Assembly (NCBI RefSeq): GCF_018417635.1
Contig: NZ_CP071007.1
Location: 2,294,501-2,358,500, forward strand
Direction of reading: 5' to 3'
Source: Pseudomonas sp. SORT22
Lineage (GTDB): Bacteria; Pseudomonadota; Gammaproteobacteria; Pseudomonadales; Pseudomonadaceae
Length of the DNA stretch: 64,000 bases
Positions 43,511 through 52,341 of this stretch are shown here, in pieces (the first letter of the stretch is position 1; each line of letters opens with the position of its first letter). Under the pieces are notes generated by a model that ran no database searches, was not told where the DNA came from, and worked only from the letters and a program-made list of their open reading frames with translations. Position numbers and translations under genes: made by a program.

Positions 43511-43840
43511 TCAGTTCATCGAGTCATAGGGCAGCAGGGCGGTGTCGACCACCATGTCCGCCGGCAGGGTGACAATGGCAGCCACCGGGCAGACGATGGT
43601 CACCCAGCAGAAGATCGTTGAATAACCTTCGTAGCCGCTGGCGCCGATCGTGGTCAGTAACTGGACGTTGGCCTGGGTGCCTTTGTAGTAGTCGCCGCTG
43701 CCGTAGCTGTTGGAGCCGCGCGCAAGAAAAGTGCCGCAACTGGCCAGGAACAGGGTCGAGGCCAGGAGCAAAGAGGTGAGGATTCTGATGATGCCATTCC
43801 TTAGCAGATAGAGAGGCGAAACCTGCGCGCATTCTCGCAC
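43511..43840 (-). CDS. YceK/YidQ-type outer-membrane lipoprotein (start uncertain)
   Basis: The frame encodes IIRILTSLLLASTLFLASC, a lipoprotein signal with lipobox LASC, then GTFLARGSNSYGSGDYYKGT and SIFCWVTIVCPVAAIVTLP-like text (STIFCWVTIVCPVAAIVTLP) and DMVVDTALLPYD, the YceK/YidQ pattern. No ATG is in frame at the expected place: the codons 5-8 bases after AAGGA are ATC ATC (43792-43787). In-frame GTG 43840 gives a 109-residue product with an acceptable n-region; TTG 43771 would lose the positive charge. I list the GTG form. Confidence 0.6.
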   Translation of the reverse strand: MRECAQVSPLYLLRNGIIRILTSLLLASTLFLASCGTFLARGSNSYGSGDYYKGTQANVQLLTTIGASGYEGYSTIFCWVTIVCPVAAIVTLPADMVVDTALLPYDSMN

Positions 43841-43847
43841 AACAGCG

Positions 43848-45371
43848 CTAGTATCCGCGCATCCCGCGTGCACTGAAGTACTCTTCGAGCACCTCTGGCC
43901 CGGCGCCGACCTGGGCCAGCGCGACGTAGCTGTCCGGGCGCAGCAGGTACACGCCGTCCCGCTGCAAGCCGGCCGCCTCGTGGGCATCGCACCATTCGAA
44001 CACTTCCAGCGGCATGCCGCGGTCGCTGCACCAGGCCACCAGGCTGCCGCTGGCCGCACCATACACCTGAACCTGCCAGCGCATCCGCGCCAGCCCGGCA
44101 AAGTTGTCGTGGGCGCCGTCGCTGACCCACGGCAGGCGCTCGCCACCATGTACCTGGCCGGCGCTGCCGACGCTCAGGGGCATGTCGCGGTAGTTCAGGG
44201 TGATTTGCGAAGCGGTGCGGAACAAAAACGTCCGCGCAGCTTTGAGCGCCGCCACCCGCGGCAGCAGCACGGGGGCCAGGCGGGTGCGCAGCAGGGCGGC
44301 CAGGCGGCCGTCGGCGGTGATGAAGTTGAACACCTGGTCGGTGGTCGCCACCAGCCGCTGGGCAAAAGCACTGCGCTCGATTTCGTAGGTTTCGAGCAGG
44401 GCCTCGGTGGCGCTGCCTTGCAACACCGCCGCCAGTTTCCACGCCAGGTTGATGGCATCGCCGATGCCAGTGTTCATGCCCTGGCCACCGGCCGGGCTGT
44501 GTACGTGGGCGGCGTCGCCAAGCAGGAAGGCGCGCTGGTGGCCAAACTGCTCGGCCACCCGGTGGTGCACGCGGTAGGTAGAGAACCAGTTGACCTGATG
44601 GATCTCGACCTTCAGGTGCTCCATGGCGCGCTGGCTGACATCCTCGAAACGCAGGTCGCGGGGGTGTTCGGCACGCGCGTCGCGCACCGTGCCGATCAAC
44701 CGCGCGCGGCCGCTGCCGGCCAGTGGGAATACGGCGAGAAAGTCGGCCTCGTCGAGGTCGACGTGCAGCTCGCCATTGAACGCCGGCCCCGCGCCATCGA
44801 CATCGGCGACATAAAACACCTGCTCGTAAGTGCCGCCGGGAAAGCCGATGCCCAGGACCTTGCGCACCGTCGAGCGGGCGCCGTCGCAACCGGCGATGTA
44901 ATCGGCTTGGCAGACTTCCTCGACGCCGTCGGCATGGCGCAGGCGGGCGGTGACACCTTCGGCGTCCTGGCTGAAGCCGAGCAGCTCGGTTTGCCGTTCG
45001 ACGGCCACCGCAAAGCGCTGCAGGCGCTCGATCAGCAGTTGCTCGTGCTGGTCCTGCGGGTAGATATGCAGGAACGGGTAGGGCGTAAGTTCGGCGCCAA
45101 TGCTGTTGAACGGCAGCCGCGCGGCGGTTTCGCCCTTGACCCACAGGTTGGCCGCCGGCACCTGGTGGCCCTGGGCGAGGACTGCCTCGGTCAGGTCCAG
45201 CTGGCGGTACAGCTCCAGGGTCCGCGCCTGCACCGCCAGGGCCCGGGAGGTGGTGCCGGGGCCGCTGGTCCTGTCGATGATCCGCACCTTGATGCCCAGC
45301 TTGCTCAGCCACAGCGCCAGCACGAGCCCGGTGGGGCCGGCGCCGATAATCAGTACGTCACAGCGGTTCAT
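43848..45371 (-). CDS. FAD-dependent aromatic-type monooxygenase (PheA/MhpA-like)
   Basis: A 507-residue single-component flavin hydroxylase. IIGAGPTGLVLAL (about 8-20) binds FAD, the mid-chain AGCDGARSTVRKVLGI is the DG motif, and FLLGDAAHVHSPAGGQGMNT closes the FAD site. The C-terminal 130 residues are a thioredoxin-like domain found in phenol-type hydroxylases. It would use NAD(P)H and O2 to hydroxylate an aromatic ring; the substrate is unknown. It is upstream of the lipoprotein gene and 12 bases after the LysE gene. Confidence 0.83.
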   Translation of the reverse strand: MNRCDVLIIGAGPTGLVLALWLSKLGIKVRIIDRTSGPGTTSRALAVQARTLELYRQLDLTEAVLAQGHQVPAANLWVKGETAARLPFNSIGAELTPYPFLHIYPQDQHEQLLIERLQRFAVAVERQTELLGFSQDAEGVTARLRHADGVEEVCQADYIAGCDGARSTVRKVLGIGFPGGTYEQVFYVADVDGAGPAFNGELHVDLDEADFLAVFPLAGSGRARLIGTVRDARAEHPRDLRFEDVSQRAMEHLKVEIHQVNWFSTYRVHHRVAEQFGHQRAFLLGDAAHVHSPAGGQGMNTGIGDAINLAWKLAAVLQGSATEALLETYEIERSAFAQRLVATTDQVFNFITADGRLAALLRTRLAPVLLPRVAALKAARTFLFRTASQITLNYRDMPLSVGSAGQVHGGERLPWVSDGAHDNFAGLARMRWQVQVYGAASGSLVAWCSDRGMPLEVFEWCDAHEAAGLQRDGVYLLRPDSYVALAQVGAGPEVLEEYFSARGMRGY

Positions 45372-45383
45372 CGCAGGCGCTCC

Positions 45384-45998
45384 TCAGCGCTGGGCGAACG
45401 CCAGGTTCAGGCCCAGGCCGGCAAAAGAGGCAGCAAAACTGCGGCGCAGCCAGTTCTGAACCCGCGGCGATTCAATCACCGCGCGACGGAACAGGTTGGC
45501 CAGCAGGCCATACAGCACAAATACCACGAAGGTCATGAGCATGAACACTGCGCTCAGGCTGAGCATCTGCCCGCTCACCGAGCCCGCCTCGGCGCTGATG
45601 AACTGCGGCAGGAACGCCAGGAAGAAAATCGTCAGTTTCGGGTTGAGGATGTTCAGCAGGCAGGCCCGCAGGATCAGGCTGCCAGCGCTACCCACCGCGC
45701 TGTTGCTGTCGACGGCGAAGGCCGAGCGGTCGCGCCAGGTGGCGTAGGCCAGGTACAGCAGGTAGGCGACGCCGGCGAACTTCAGGCCCTGGAAGGCCAG
45801 GGCACTGGTGTGCAGGATCGCCGACAGGCCGAGGATCGAGGCCAGCAGGTGCGGGACGATCCCCGCCGTACAGCCCAGCGCGGTGTAGAGGCTGGCGCGC
45901 TTGCCGGCCACCAGGGCGGTGGAGATGGTCAGGATCACGCCGCTGCCGGGAATCAGCACGACGATCAATGAGGTAATGAGAAAATCCAGGCTCGGCAT
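45384..45998 (-). CDS. LysE/RhtB-family amino acid exporter
   Basis: A 204-residue exporter with about six helices. IPGSGVILTISTALVAGKRA in helix 1 and the following loop, and LLNILNPKLTIFFLAFLPQF, are the family signatures. It exports amino acids or homoserine-type metabolites. Start ATG 45998 has GGAGCC about 9 bases upstream; an ATG five codons earlier is possible. It heads the unit with the FAD monooxygenase gene, 12 bases apart. Confidence 0.83.
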   Translation of the reverse strand: MPSLDFLITSLIVVLIPGSGVILTISTALVAGKRASLYTALGCTAGIVPHLLASILGLSAILHTSALAFQGLKFAGVAYLLYLAYATWRDRSAFAVDSNSAVGSAGSLILRACLLNILNPKLTIFFLAFLPQFISAEAGSVSGQMLSLSAVFMLMTFVVFVLYGLLANLFRRAVIESPRVQNWLRRSFAASFAGLGLNLAFAQR

Positions 45999-46116
45999 CG
46001 CGACAGGCTCCATCTCGTCTAGGTTGGCTGCAAGCATGTCTACAGACGTCAACCGTTCAGATCAAGTGTAAGAGCCCTGGCAGCTTTTGCTAGTCAGTCG
46101 TCGGCGCATGGCCTGG

Positions 46117-46344
46117 CTACTCGGCCTTGCCACGCACGATGCGCCCGACCTTGATTTCGTCGGCGTAGGCCTTGAGCTTGTCGGAGTCTTTGTACAGGCG
46201 ATTCATCAGGTGCAGCACGGCAACCACGTCGACGCCGTCGATGCGCTCGGCCAGCTTGCTGATTTCACCGGCGGTGCGTTCCAGGTTGCCGGCGACGGCC
46301 TTGAGGTCGCGCTTGAGTTCGGCGGAAGATTTCTTGATGCCCAT
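46117..46344 (-). CDS. Small charged helical protein of unknown function
   Basis: A 75-residue protein with high Lys/Arg and Asp/Glu content (SSAELKRDLKAVAGNLERTA, LYKDSDKLKAYADEIKVGRI), predicted almost wholly helical. The start ATG 46344 is preceded by CGGAA. It follows fdhE after a REP-like hairpin on the same strand. No domain recognised; it could be a small conserved Pseudomonas protein. In other pseudomonads selA/selB often follow fdhE; they are not here. Confidence 0.6.
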   Translation of the reverse strand: MGIKKSSAELKRDLKAVAGNLERTAGEISKLAERIDGVDVVAVLHLMNRLYKDSDKLKAYADEIKVGRIVRGKAE

Positions 46345-46375
46345 GGGGGTTCCGGGTGTGGGGTGAAAAGGGGGC

Positions 46376-46397
46376 ATCGCGGGGCTTGCCCCGCGAT
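46376..46397 (-). terminator. REP-type hairpin after fdhE
   Basis: Perfect 10-base arms atcgcggggc/gccccgcgat around TT. It starts 8 bases after the fdhE stop and is followed on the minus strand by CCCCCTTTTC. It is the core of the local REP family acting where a terminator is expected. Confidence 0.6.
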
Positions 46398-46404
46398 AGC
46401 TTTA

Positions 46405-47316
46405 TCAGCCGGGAAACAGAAACGGGCTGACACCACTGCGCCCATAACCCTCGCGCTCCACTTCGGCGTCCAGCGCCAGGGAAGCGAGGTCATCGGCCAG
46501 CACTTCCTGGTCGCGGTCCTTTTCCGGGTACAGCACTTTCAGGTAGCTGTGGCAGTCGTTGCAGCTCTCGGCCTTGATCGCCGCATCCTGACGCTCCAGC
46601 GACCAGTAGTCGAGGGCGCCGGTGGCTTCGCAGTTGCTGCATTTTACCCGAACCATGTGCCAGCGGCTCTCGCACAAACTGCAATGCAGGTAACGCAGGC
46701 CGGCCTGGGCGCCGTTCATGATCACGCTGGCCACCGGCGCGCTGGCGCACACCGGGCAGTGCTGGCGCTGTTCGCCCAGCGAGGCCCTGGCCGAAGCCGG
46801 CAGGGCATGGGCCAGCTGGGTGAAGTACAGCGACAGCGCGCTCCAGAGAAACAGCGCCTGGCCGCTGTCGACCTGCTCGTAGCTACCGGCCAGCAGGGCG
46901 CTGGCGCGCTCTTCCAGTTGCACCGGCGAGTAGCCGCGCAAGGCATCGAGGGTGCTGCGCACCGCTGGCGTGGCGTCGCCGTACAGTGCCTCGATCAAGG
47001 CGCCGAGCAGTTGCTGCCAGTAAGCGTCGCGCGGGTACTCTGCGCTTGCCAGCGGCGCCCGGCCAGCGTCCAGGCGCGCCGCCAACCCGGCCGCCAGCGC
47101 TTCAGGCAGCGCCAGGGTGGCAAGCAGTTGCTGCTGAGCCTCGGCGATACCGGCACAAAACCCCAGGTAATCGCCCATGGCGTGGCCGTCGGCCAGCTGG
47201 CGCAGGCGCGCCGCGCGTTTTGAGTAACGGTCCTTGAGCGACGGCAGCAGTACCGCGACGATCTCGTTGACGCCACCGCTGGGCGTCTGCACCGGGGTCA
47301 TCTGGATGCTGCTCAT
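46405..47316 (-). CDS. fdhE: Formate dehydrogenase accessory protein FdhE
   Basis: A 303-residue cytoplasmic assembly factor. Four CxxC pairs in the C-terminal half (CPVC, CSLC, CSNC, CNDC) form the rubredoxin-like metal site that FdhE uses when maturing the alpha and beta subunits. The start overlaps the fdnI stop by four bases (ATGA). Last gene of the formate dehydrogenase operon before a hairpin. Confidence 0.9.
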   Translation of the reverse strand: MSSIQMTPVQTPSGGVNEIVAVLLPSLKDRYSKRAARLRQLADGHAMGDYLGFCAGIAEAQQQLLATLALPEALAAGLAARLDAGRAPLASAEYPRDAYWQQLLGALIEALYGDATPAVRSTLDALRGYSPVQLEERASALLAGSYEQVDSGQALFLWSALSLYFTQLAHALPASARASLGEQRQHCPVCASAPVASVIMNGAQAGLRYLHCSLCESRWHMVRVKCSNCEATGALDYWSLERQDAAIKAESCNDCHSYLKVLYPEKDRDQEVLADDLASLALDAEVEREGYGRSGVSPFLFPG

Positions 47317-47960
47317 TTGTCGCTCCCGGCTTTGCCTTGCTTGCTGTTCAGCTGGCGGTACCAGCGGTCGTGGTGGGTCTTGGCCCAGCTGCGGCTGACG
47401 TAGCCGGTGAGCATGCCGCGGATCGAACCCTTGACCCAGAATGCCAGGTAGGCATGGCCGATGATCAGCAGAATCAGGCTGATGCCGGCCAGTGCATGTA
47501 CCAGCAAGCCGATGCGGATGGTCGGGATACTGAACAGCGGCGCGAAGTACGGCCGCCAGATCACCACGCCACTGAGCAGCAACAGGCTGATCAGGGCCAT
47601 GATGCCCCAGAACAGAATCTTCTGCCCGGCGTTGTATTTGCCGATGTTCAGCGCCGGCTCATGCTTGCCGGCCAGCACTTGCTTGACGTTCTTGAACCAC
47701 TGCAGGTCTTCGCGTTCCGGCAGGTTGTAGCGCACGAAGCGCACGAACAGAAACATCAGCAGCAAAAACACCACCACGCCGAAAAACGGGTGGAGGATGC
47801 GCGCCAGCTGCGGGGTGCCGAACACCGCGTTGAGGCCGTTGAGCGAGGGGAAGAACCACGACAGCCCCGACAGCGCCACGGCGAAGAAGCAGATCACCAT
47901 GAACCAGTGGCTGGCGCGCTCGATGAAGCGCGTTCGCAGGATCAGTTTGTCCTTGTTCAT
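47313..47960 (-). CDS. fdnI: Formate dehydrogenase gamma subunit, cytochrome b556
   Basis: A 215-residue inner-membrane cytochrome with four helices. His ligands lie in [33 protein letters not shown] and [14 protein letters not shown]. It accepts electrons from the beta subunit and reduces the quinone pool. It overlaps fdnH and fdhE by four bases each, consistent with a tightly coupled operon. Confidence 0.9.
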   Translation of the reverse strand: MNKDKLILRTRFIERASHWFMVICFFAVALSGLSWFFPSLNGLNAVFGTPQLARILHPFFGVVVFLLLMFLFVRFVRYNLPEREDLQWFKNVKQVLAGKHEPALNIGKYNAGQKILFWGIMALISLLLLSGVVIWRPYFAPLFSIPTIRIGLLVHALAGISLILLIIGHAYLAFWVKGSIRGMLTGYVSRSWAKTHHDRWYRQLNSKQGKAGSDK

Positions 47961-48853
47961 GCGTGGGTATCCTCTTCGATCTTCTGGTCCTGTTCATCGA
48001 CCTCGTTGGGGCCGACGCCGATGTAATGGAACAGGGTGCCGGCCAGGGTGGCGAAGAACGCCGCCGCGGCCACCGGTTTCATCCAGCCTTTCCAGCCCTG
48101 GATGGCGTTGCTGATGCGCGGGTCGGTGGGCAGCTTGTGGTACAGCTGCGGCTTGTCGGCATGCTGCAGCACGTAGACCACGTGGGTGCCGCCAACGCCT
48201 TGCGGGTCGTAGATGCCGGCCCCGGCAAAGCCGCGGCCCTGCAGCTCGGTGACCCGTTCGCTGGCTTGGTGCAGCATGTCTTGCTTGCTGCCGAAGTTGA
48301 TTGCCCCGGTGGGGCAGGTCTTGACGCAGGCCGGCTCCTGGCCGACCGACACGCGGTCGACGCACAGCGTGCACTTGTAGGCCTTGTTGTCCTTCTTGCT
48401 GATGCGCGGCACATCGAACGGGCAGCCGGCGATGCAGTAGCCGCAACCGATGCAGTGCTCGGACTGGAAGTCGACGATGCCGTTGGCGTACTGGATGATC
48501 GCTCCCGGTTGCGGGCAGGCTTTCAGGCAGCCGGGGTCGGCGCAGTGCATGCAGCCGTCCTTGCGGATCAGCCACTCGAGCTTGCCGCTTTCATCTTCGA
48601 CTTCATCGAAACGCATCAGCGTCCAGGTTTCGGCCGACAGGTCGGCCGGGTTGTCGTACACGCCAACGTTGTGGCCGACCTCGTCACGCAGGTCGTTCCA
48701 CTCGTTGCAGGCCACCTGGCAGGCTTTGCAGCCGATGCAGATGCTCACGTCGATCAGCTTGGCCACTTCGGCCTGGTGATCGCGGGTGTGCGGCGCCGGG
48801 GTCAGCACGTTGGTGGCTGAGCGGCGGACGATGTCTTGGGATTGCATGGACAT
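47957..48853 (-). CDS. fdnH: Formate dehydrogenase beta subunit, four 4Fe-4S clusters
   Basis: A 298-residue electron-transfer subunit. Four clusters are supplied by [46 protein letters not shown] and [23 protein letters not shown]-terminal membrane helix ([17 protein letters not shown]) anchors it. It passes electrons from the Mo/W centre to cytochrome b556. Start ATG 48853 or, two codons later, 48847. It follows fdnG by 11 bases. Confidence 0.92.
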   Translation of the reverse strand: MSMQSQDIVRRSATNVLTPAPHTRDHQAEVAKLIDVSICIGCKACQVACNEWNDLRDEVGHNVGVYDNPADLSAETWTLMRFDEVEDESGKLEWLIRKDGCMHCADPGCLKACPQPGAIIQYANGIVDFQSEHCIGCGYCIAGCPFDVPRISKKDNKAYKCTLCVDRVSVGQEPACVKTCPTGAINFGSKQDMLHQASERVTELQGRGFAGAGIYDPQGVGGTHVVYVLQHADKPQLYHKLPTDPRISNAIQGWKGWMKPVAAAAFFATLAGTLFHYIGVGPNEVDEQDQKIEEDTHA

Positions 48854-48864
48854 GGTATTCGCCC

Positions 48865-51800
48865 TCAGACCTTTTCAATGTTCACGAGAAACGCCTTGTA
48901 CTCCGGCGTGTGGGTGTTCGACTCGCCGATGCCCGGGGTCAGGGTGTTGGCCAGGAAGCCCTTGCGCGTGCTGCCTTCGTAACCCCAGTGGCAAGGAATG
49001 CCGATGGTGTCGACATCCTGGCCATCGACGGCCAGGCGGCGGATGCGCTTGGTCACCACGGCCTTGGCCTTGATGTAGCCACGCTTGGTGCTAACCTTGA
49101 CCAGGTCGCCCTGAACGATGCCCTTGTCGGCGGCGAGCTTCTCGCCGATCTCGATGAACTGCTCGGGCTGGACGATGGCGTTCAACCGCGCGTGCTTGGT
49201 CCAGTGGCGGAACAGCTCGGTGATCGAGTAGGTGGTCGCCACGTAGGGGAACTCTTCGCGCTTGCCCATGCGCTGGCGGTCGCTTTCGTACAGTCGCGCG
49301 GTCGGGCTGTAGGTCACGTTCGGGTGCAGCGGGTTGCTCGCCAGCGGGCTTTCGGTCGGCTCGTAGTGCTCGGGGAACGGCCCGTCGTTCATGGCGCCGA
49401 CCGAGAACAGCCGGCCCAGGCCTTCGGGCAGCATGATGAACGGGTTGACCTTGCCACCGGGGGCGGCGCTGACGGCGAAGTCGGGCACGTCGACGCCGCT
49501 CCAGCGCACACCGTCCCAGCCGATCAGCTTGCGTTTCGGATCCCACGGCTTGCCCTGCGGGTCGGCCGAGGCGCGGTTGTAGAGGATGCGCCGGTTCTGC
49601 GGCCAGGCCCAGGCCCAGCCCGGGGTGCAACCCAGGCCGCTGTCGGCGTTGTCGCGGCGGGCCATCTGGTTGCCCTGTTCGGTCCAGGAGCCGGCGAAGA
49701 TCCAGTTGAAGCACTGGGTCGTGCCGTCGTCACGCAACTGCGAAAAGTCGCTGAGCAACTGGCCCTTGCGCAAAATCAGCTTGCCTTGCTCGTCGTGCAG
49801 GTCGGCCAGGGCGCGGCCGTTGGACTCCTTGGCCACTTCCTCGGGCTTGGGGTCCAGCGGGTCGGCGTAGTCCCAGGCCATGTTGAGGATCGGTGCCGGG
49901 TTGGCGCCGCCTTCCTTTTCGTACAGCTCGCGGATCTTCAGGAACAGGTGGCCGAGGATCTTGCCATCGTGCCAGGCCTCGCCCGGAGGCGCCGCGCCGG
50001 CCCAGTGCCACTGCAGCCAGCGCCCGGAGTTGACGATCGAGCCGTCTTCCTCGGCAAAGCACGAGGAGGGCAGGCGGAACACTTCGGTCTGGATCGCCGC
50101 GGTGTCGACGTCATGCTGCTCGCCGTGGTTCTGCCAGAAGCTCGAGGTCTCGGTGGCCAGCGGGTCGATGATCACCAGGAACTTGAGCTTGGCCAGCGCT
50201 GCCTGGGCCTTGTTCTTGTCGGGGAAGGCCGCCACCGGGTTGAAGCCCTGGGCGATGTAGCCGTTGACCTTGCCTTCGTACATGCGGTTGCTGAAATTGA
50301 GCACGTCGTAGCTGTCGTCCCACTTGGGCAGCCAATCGAAGCCCCAGTCGTTGTCTTTGGTGGCCTTGTCGCCCCAAAGGCTTTTCATCAGGCTGACGAA
50401 GAATTTCGGCGTGTGTTTGTAGTAGTTGACCTGATCCTCCAGCAGCGCCACCGGCGTCACCTGCTTGAGGTAGGTGGCCATGTCGGTCTGCTCGTCGGAC
50501 GGCAGGTTCATGTAGCCAGGCAGGCGCAGCGACAGCAGGCCCAGGTCGGTGTAGCCCTGGATGTTGGAGTGGCCGCGCAGGGCGTTGACGCCACCACCGG
50601 CCATGCCGATGTTGCCCAAAAGCAGCTGGATCATGCCCGAGCCGCGGATCATCTGCGCGCCGTTGGTGTGGTGGGTCCAGCCCAGGGCGTAGAGGAAGGT
50701 CGCGGTCTTGTCCGGGGCGCTGGTTTCGCCAAGGATCGCGCAGATCTTCAGGAAGTCGTCCTTGGGCGTGCCGCAGACGTTGGTGACCATCTGCGGGGTG
50801 TAGCGGCTGACGTGGGCCTTGAGCAGGTTCCACACGCAGCGCGGGTGCTGCAGGGTCAGGTCGCGCTTGGCGTAGCCCTTGCTGTCGAGCTCGTAGGTCC
50901 AGGAGCTGCGGTCGTAGCTGCGCTTGTTGGCGTCGTAGCCGCTGAACAGGCCGTCGTCGAAATGGTAGTCCTCGCGCACGATCAGGCTGGCGTTGGTGTA
51001 GTGGCGTACGTATTCGTGCTGGATCTTGTCGTGGCTGATCAGGTAGTTGACCACGCCCATCAGGAAGGTCACGTCGGAGCCTGCGCGGATCGGCGAGTAG
51101 ATGTCGGCCACCGCGGCGCTGCGGTTGAAGCGCGGGTCGACGACGATGACCTTGGCGCCGTTGCGGATCTTCGCCTCGATCACCCACTTGAAGCCCACCG
51201 GGTGCGCCTCGGCGGGGTTGCCGCCCATGATCAGCACAACGTTGGCGTTCTTGATGTCGACCCAGTTGTTGGTCATGGCGCCACGGCCAAAGGTCGGCGC
51301 CAGGGCCGAAACCGTCGGCGCGTGGCAGACCCGCGCCTGGCTGTCGGTGCCGAGAATGCCCAGGGCACGGGTGAAGCGCTGGTCGAGCGAGCCGGTTTCG
51401 CTGCTGGCCGCCGACGAGCAGAGCATGCCGGTGCTGAGCCAGCGGTTGACCGTGGTGCCCTTGGCGTTCTTCTCGATGAAGTTGGCGTCGCGGTCGTCCT
51501 TCAGCAGCCGGGCGATGCGCTCGATAGCGTGGTCCCAGCTGATGCGTTGCCATTTGTCCGAGCCCGGTGCGCGGTATTCGGGGTAGAGCAGGCGCTGTTC
51601 GCTGTGCACATAGTCGACCAGGCCGGCGCCTTTAGGGCACAGCGAGCCACGGCTGACCGGATGATCAGGGTCGCCTTCGATATGGAAGATCCGCGCCTTG
51701 GCGTTCTTGGCGCCGTCGCCGAGGCTGTACATGAGAATCCCGCAACCGACCGAGCAATAGGTGCAGTTGTTACGGGTTTCCTTGGCGCGCAGCAGCTTGT

Positions 51801-51915
51801 ACTGGCGCGACTGGGTCGCCTGGGCCACGCCCGGGGCAAAGCCCAGGCTTGCACAGGTGGCGGTGGCGACGCCGGCGGTACACAGCTTGAAAAACTGTCG
51901 TCTGCCAAGTCCCAT
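48865..51915 (-). CDS. fdnG: Formate dehydrogenase alpha subunit, Cys-type at the Sec position
   Basis: A 1016-residue molybdopterin enzyme. The Tat signal GRRQFFK leads the chain, [14 protein letters not shown] with a later Cys binds a 4Fe-4S cluster, and the bis-MGD domains fill the rest. At residue 197 (51325-51327), in [20 protein letters not shown], the codon is TGC, where E. coli FdnG has selenocysteine (RVUHGPTV). The frame is uninterrupted by TGA. It oxidises formate to CO2 in the periplasm. TGAGGAGA lies before the start. First gene of fdnGHI-fdhE. Confidence 0.92.
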   Translation of the reverse strand: MGLGRRQFFKLCTAGVATATCASLGFAPGVAQATQSRQYKLLRAKETRNNCTYCSVGCGILMYSLGDGAKNAKARIFHIEGDPDHPVSRGSLCPKGAGLVDYVHSEQRLLYPEYRAPGSDKWQRISWDHAIERIARLLKDDRDANFIEKNAKGTTVNRWLSTGMLCSSAASSETGSLDQRFTRALGILGTDSQARVCHAPTVSALAPTFGRGAMTNNWVDIKNANVVLIMGGNPAEAHPVGFKWVIEAKIRNGAKVIVVDPRFNRSAAVADIYSPIRAGSDVTFLMGVVNYLISHDKIQHEYVRHYTNASLIVREDYHFDDGLFSGYDANKRSYDRSSWTYELDSKGYAKRDLTLQHPRCVWNLLKAHVSRYTPQMVTNVCGTPKDDFLKICAILGETSAPDKTATFLYALGWTHHTNGAQMIRGSGMIQLLLGNIGMAGGGVNALRGHSNIQGYTDLGLLSLRLPGYMNLPSDEQTDMATYLKQVTPVALLEDQVNYYKHTPKFFVSLMKSLWGDKATKDNDWGFDWLPKWDDSYDVLNFSNRMYEGKVNGYIAQGFNPVAAFPDKNKAQAALAKLKFLVIIDPLATETSSFWQNHGEQHDVDTAAIQTEVFRLPSSCFAEEDGSIVNSGRWLQWHWAGAAPPGEAWHDGKILGHLFLKIRELYEKEGGANPAPILNMAWDYADPLDPKPEEVAKESNGRALADLHDEQGKLILRKGQLLSDFSQLRDDGTTQCFNWIFAGSWTEQGNQMARRDNADSGLGCTPGWAWAWPQNRRILYNRASADPQGKPWDPKRKLIGWDGVRWSGVDVPDFAVSAAPGGKVNPFIMLPEGLGRLFSVGAMNDGPFPEHYEPTESPLASNPLHPNVTYSPTARLYESDRQRMGKREEFPYVATTYSITELFRHWTKHARLNAIVQPEQFIEIGEKLAADKGIVQGDLVKVSTKRGYIKAKAVVTKRIRRLAVDGQDVDTIGIPCHWGYEGSTRKGFLANTLTPGIGESNTHTPEYKAFLVNIEKV

Positions 51916-52102
51916 GGGTATCTCCTCATTCTTATCGGCTGCACAAAGCTGCGGGCATAGGCATGCCCGGCAACAAGGCGTCGCAAGCGCAGTTGGCTGG
52001 GGTGTCGAAGCACGGTGTGTCGCAGGTCCCTGTCTGGCGCAGGGTTTTAAGCGGACGTATGCGCGCTAGTGTATTCCCGTACGGAATGTGGGACTAATCG
52101 AC

Positions 52103-52135
52103 CTTGTTGATAGGTCTATCGACAGGATCTATCAA
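52103..52135 (+). promoter_or_regulatory. Putative enhancer site for a sigma-54 activator
   Basis: Three GATAG/CTATC half-sites in 33 bases: cttgttgatag (52103-52113), ctatcgacagg (52116-52126) and ctatcaa (52129-52135). The first and second form an imperfect 11-base-arm dyad with a 2-base centre; the first and third form a perfect TTGATAG/CTATCAA pair. The centre lies about 140 bases before the sigma-54 promoter, the usual distance for NtrC- or SfnR-type activators. Confidence 0.5.
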
Positions 52136-52255
52136 GGCCTGGGCCATGATCAACTGTTCGCCAGGCAACAGCAGTTGGACAGATACCCGCAATTCGAACA
52201 ATTGTTTAAACCGTTGAAACCGCTCAAACCCAAGGATTTCAAGGGATTTTGTGGT

Positions 52256-52271
52256 TGGCACGGACGCTGCA
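52256..52271 (+). promoter_or_regulatory. Sigma-54 promoter of the TonB/ABC/monooxygenase operon
   Basis: TGGCACG-gacg-CTGCA matches the consensus TGGCACG-N4-TTGCA at all but one position, with the required GG-N10-GC spacing. It is about 70 bases before the TTG start of the TonB receptor gene. Confidence 0.7.
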
Positions 52272-52341
52272 ACAGCTCCCTTCGAGATTGACTATACCAA
52301 TAGAAACTCGCCTATTTTTTAATCAGGTGGGGAGCAAGACC

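Larger units (their letters stand above)
51916..52341. promoter_or_regulatory. 426-base divergent control region of fdnG and the TonB operon
   Basis: Besides the sigma-54 promoter and its upstream site, listed separately, the region holds a near-palindrome TTCC-cGTAC-GGAA at 52074-52086. A 67-codon open frame (52088-52291) crosses both regulatory elements and looks accidental. I see no convincing sigma-70 promoter for fdnG, whose start is supported by a strong ribosome site. Confidence 0.45.

Noticed and set aside
51325..51327. Possible selenocysteine codon in fdnG
   Set aside because: The codon is TGC, not TGA, and no in-frame TGA occurs in the gene, so no SECIS element is needed.
48910..51960. 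1016-codon plus-strand open frame opposite fdnG
   Set aside because: It mirrors fdnG codon for codon, has the low-complexity VLGADQ-rich composition typical of antisense frames at high GC, and matches no family.
52088..52291. 67-codon plus-strand frame before the TonB receptor
   Set aside because: It overlaps the sigma-54 promoter and its upstream site, has no good ribosome site, and no recognisable domain.
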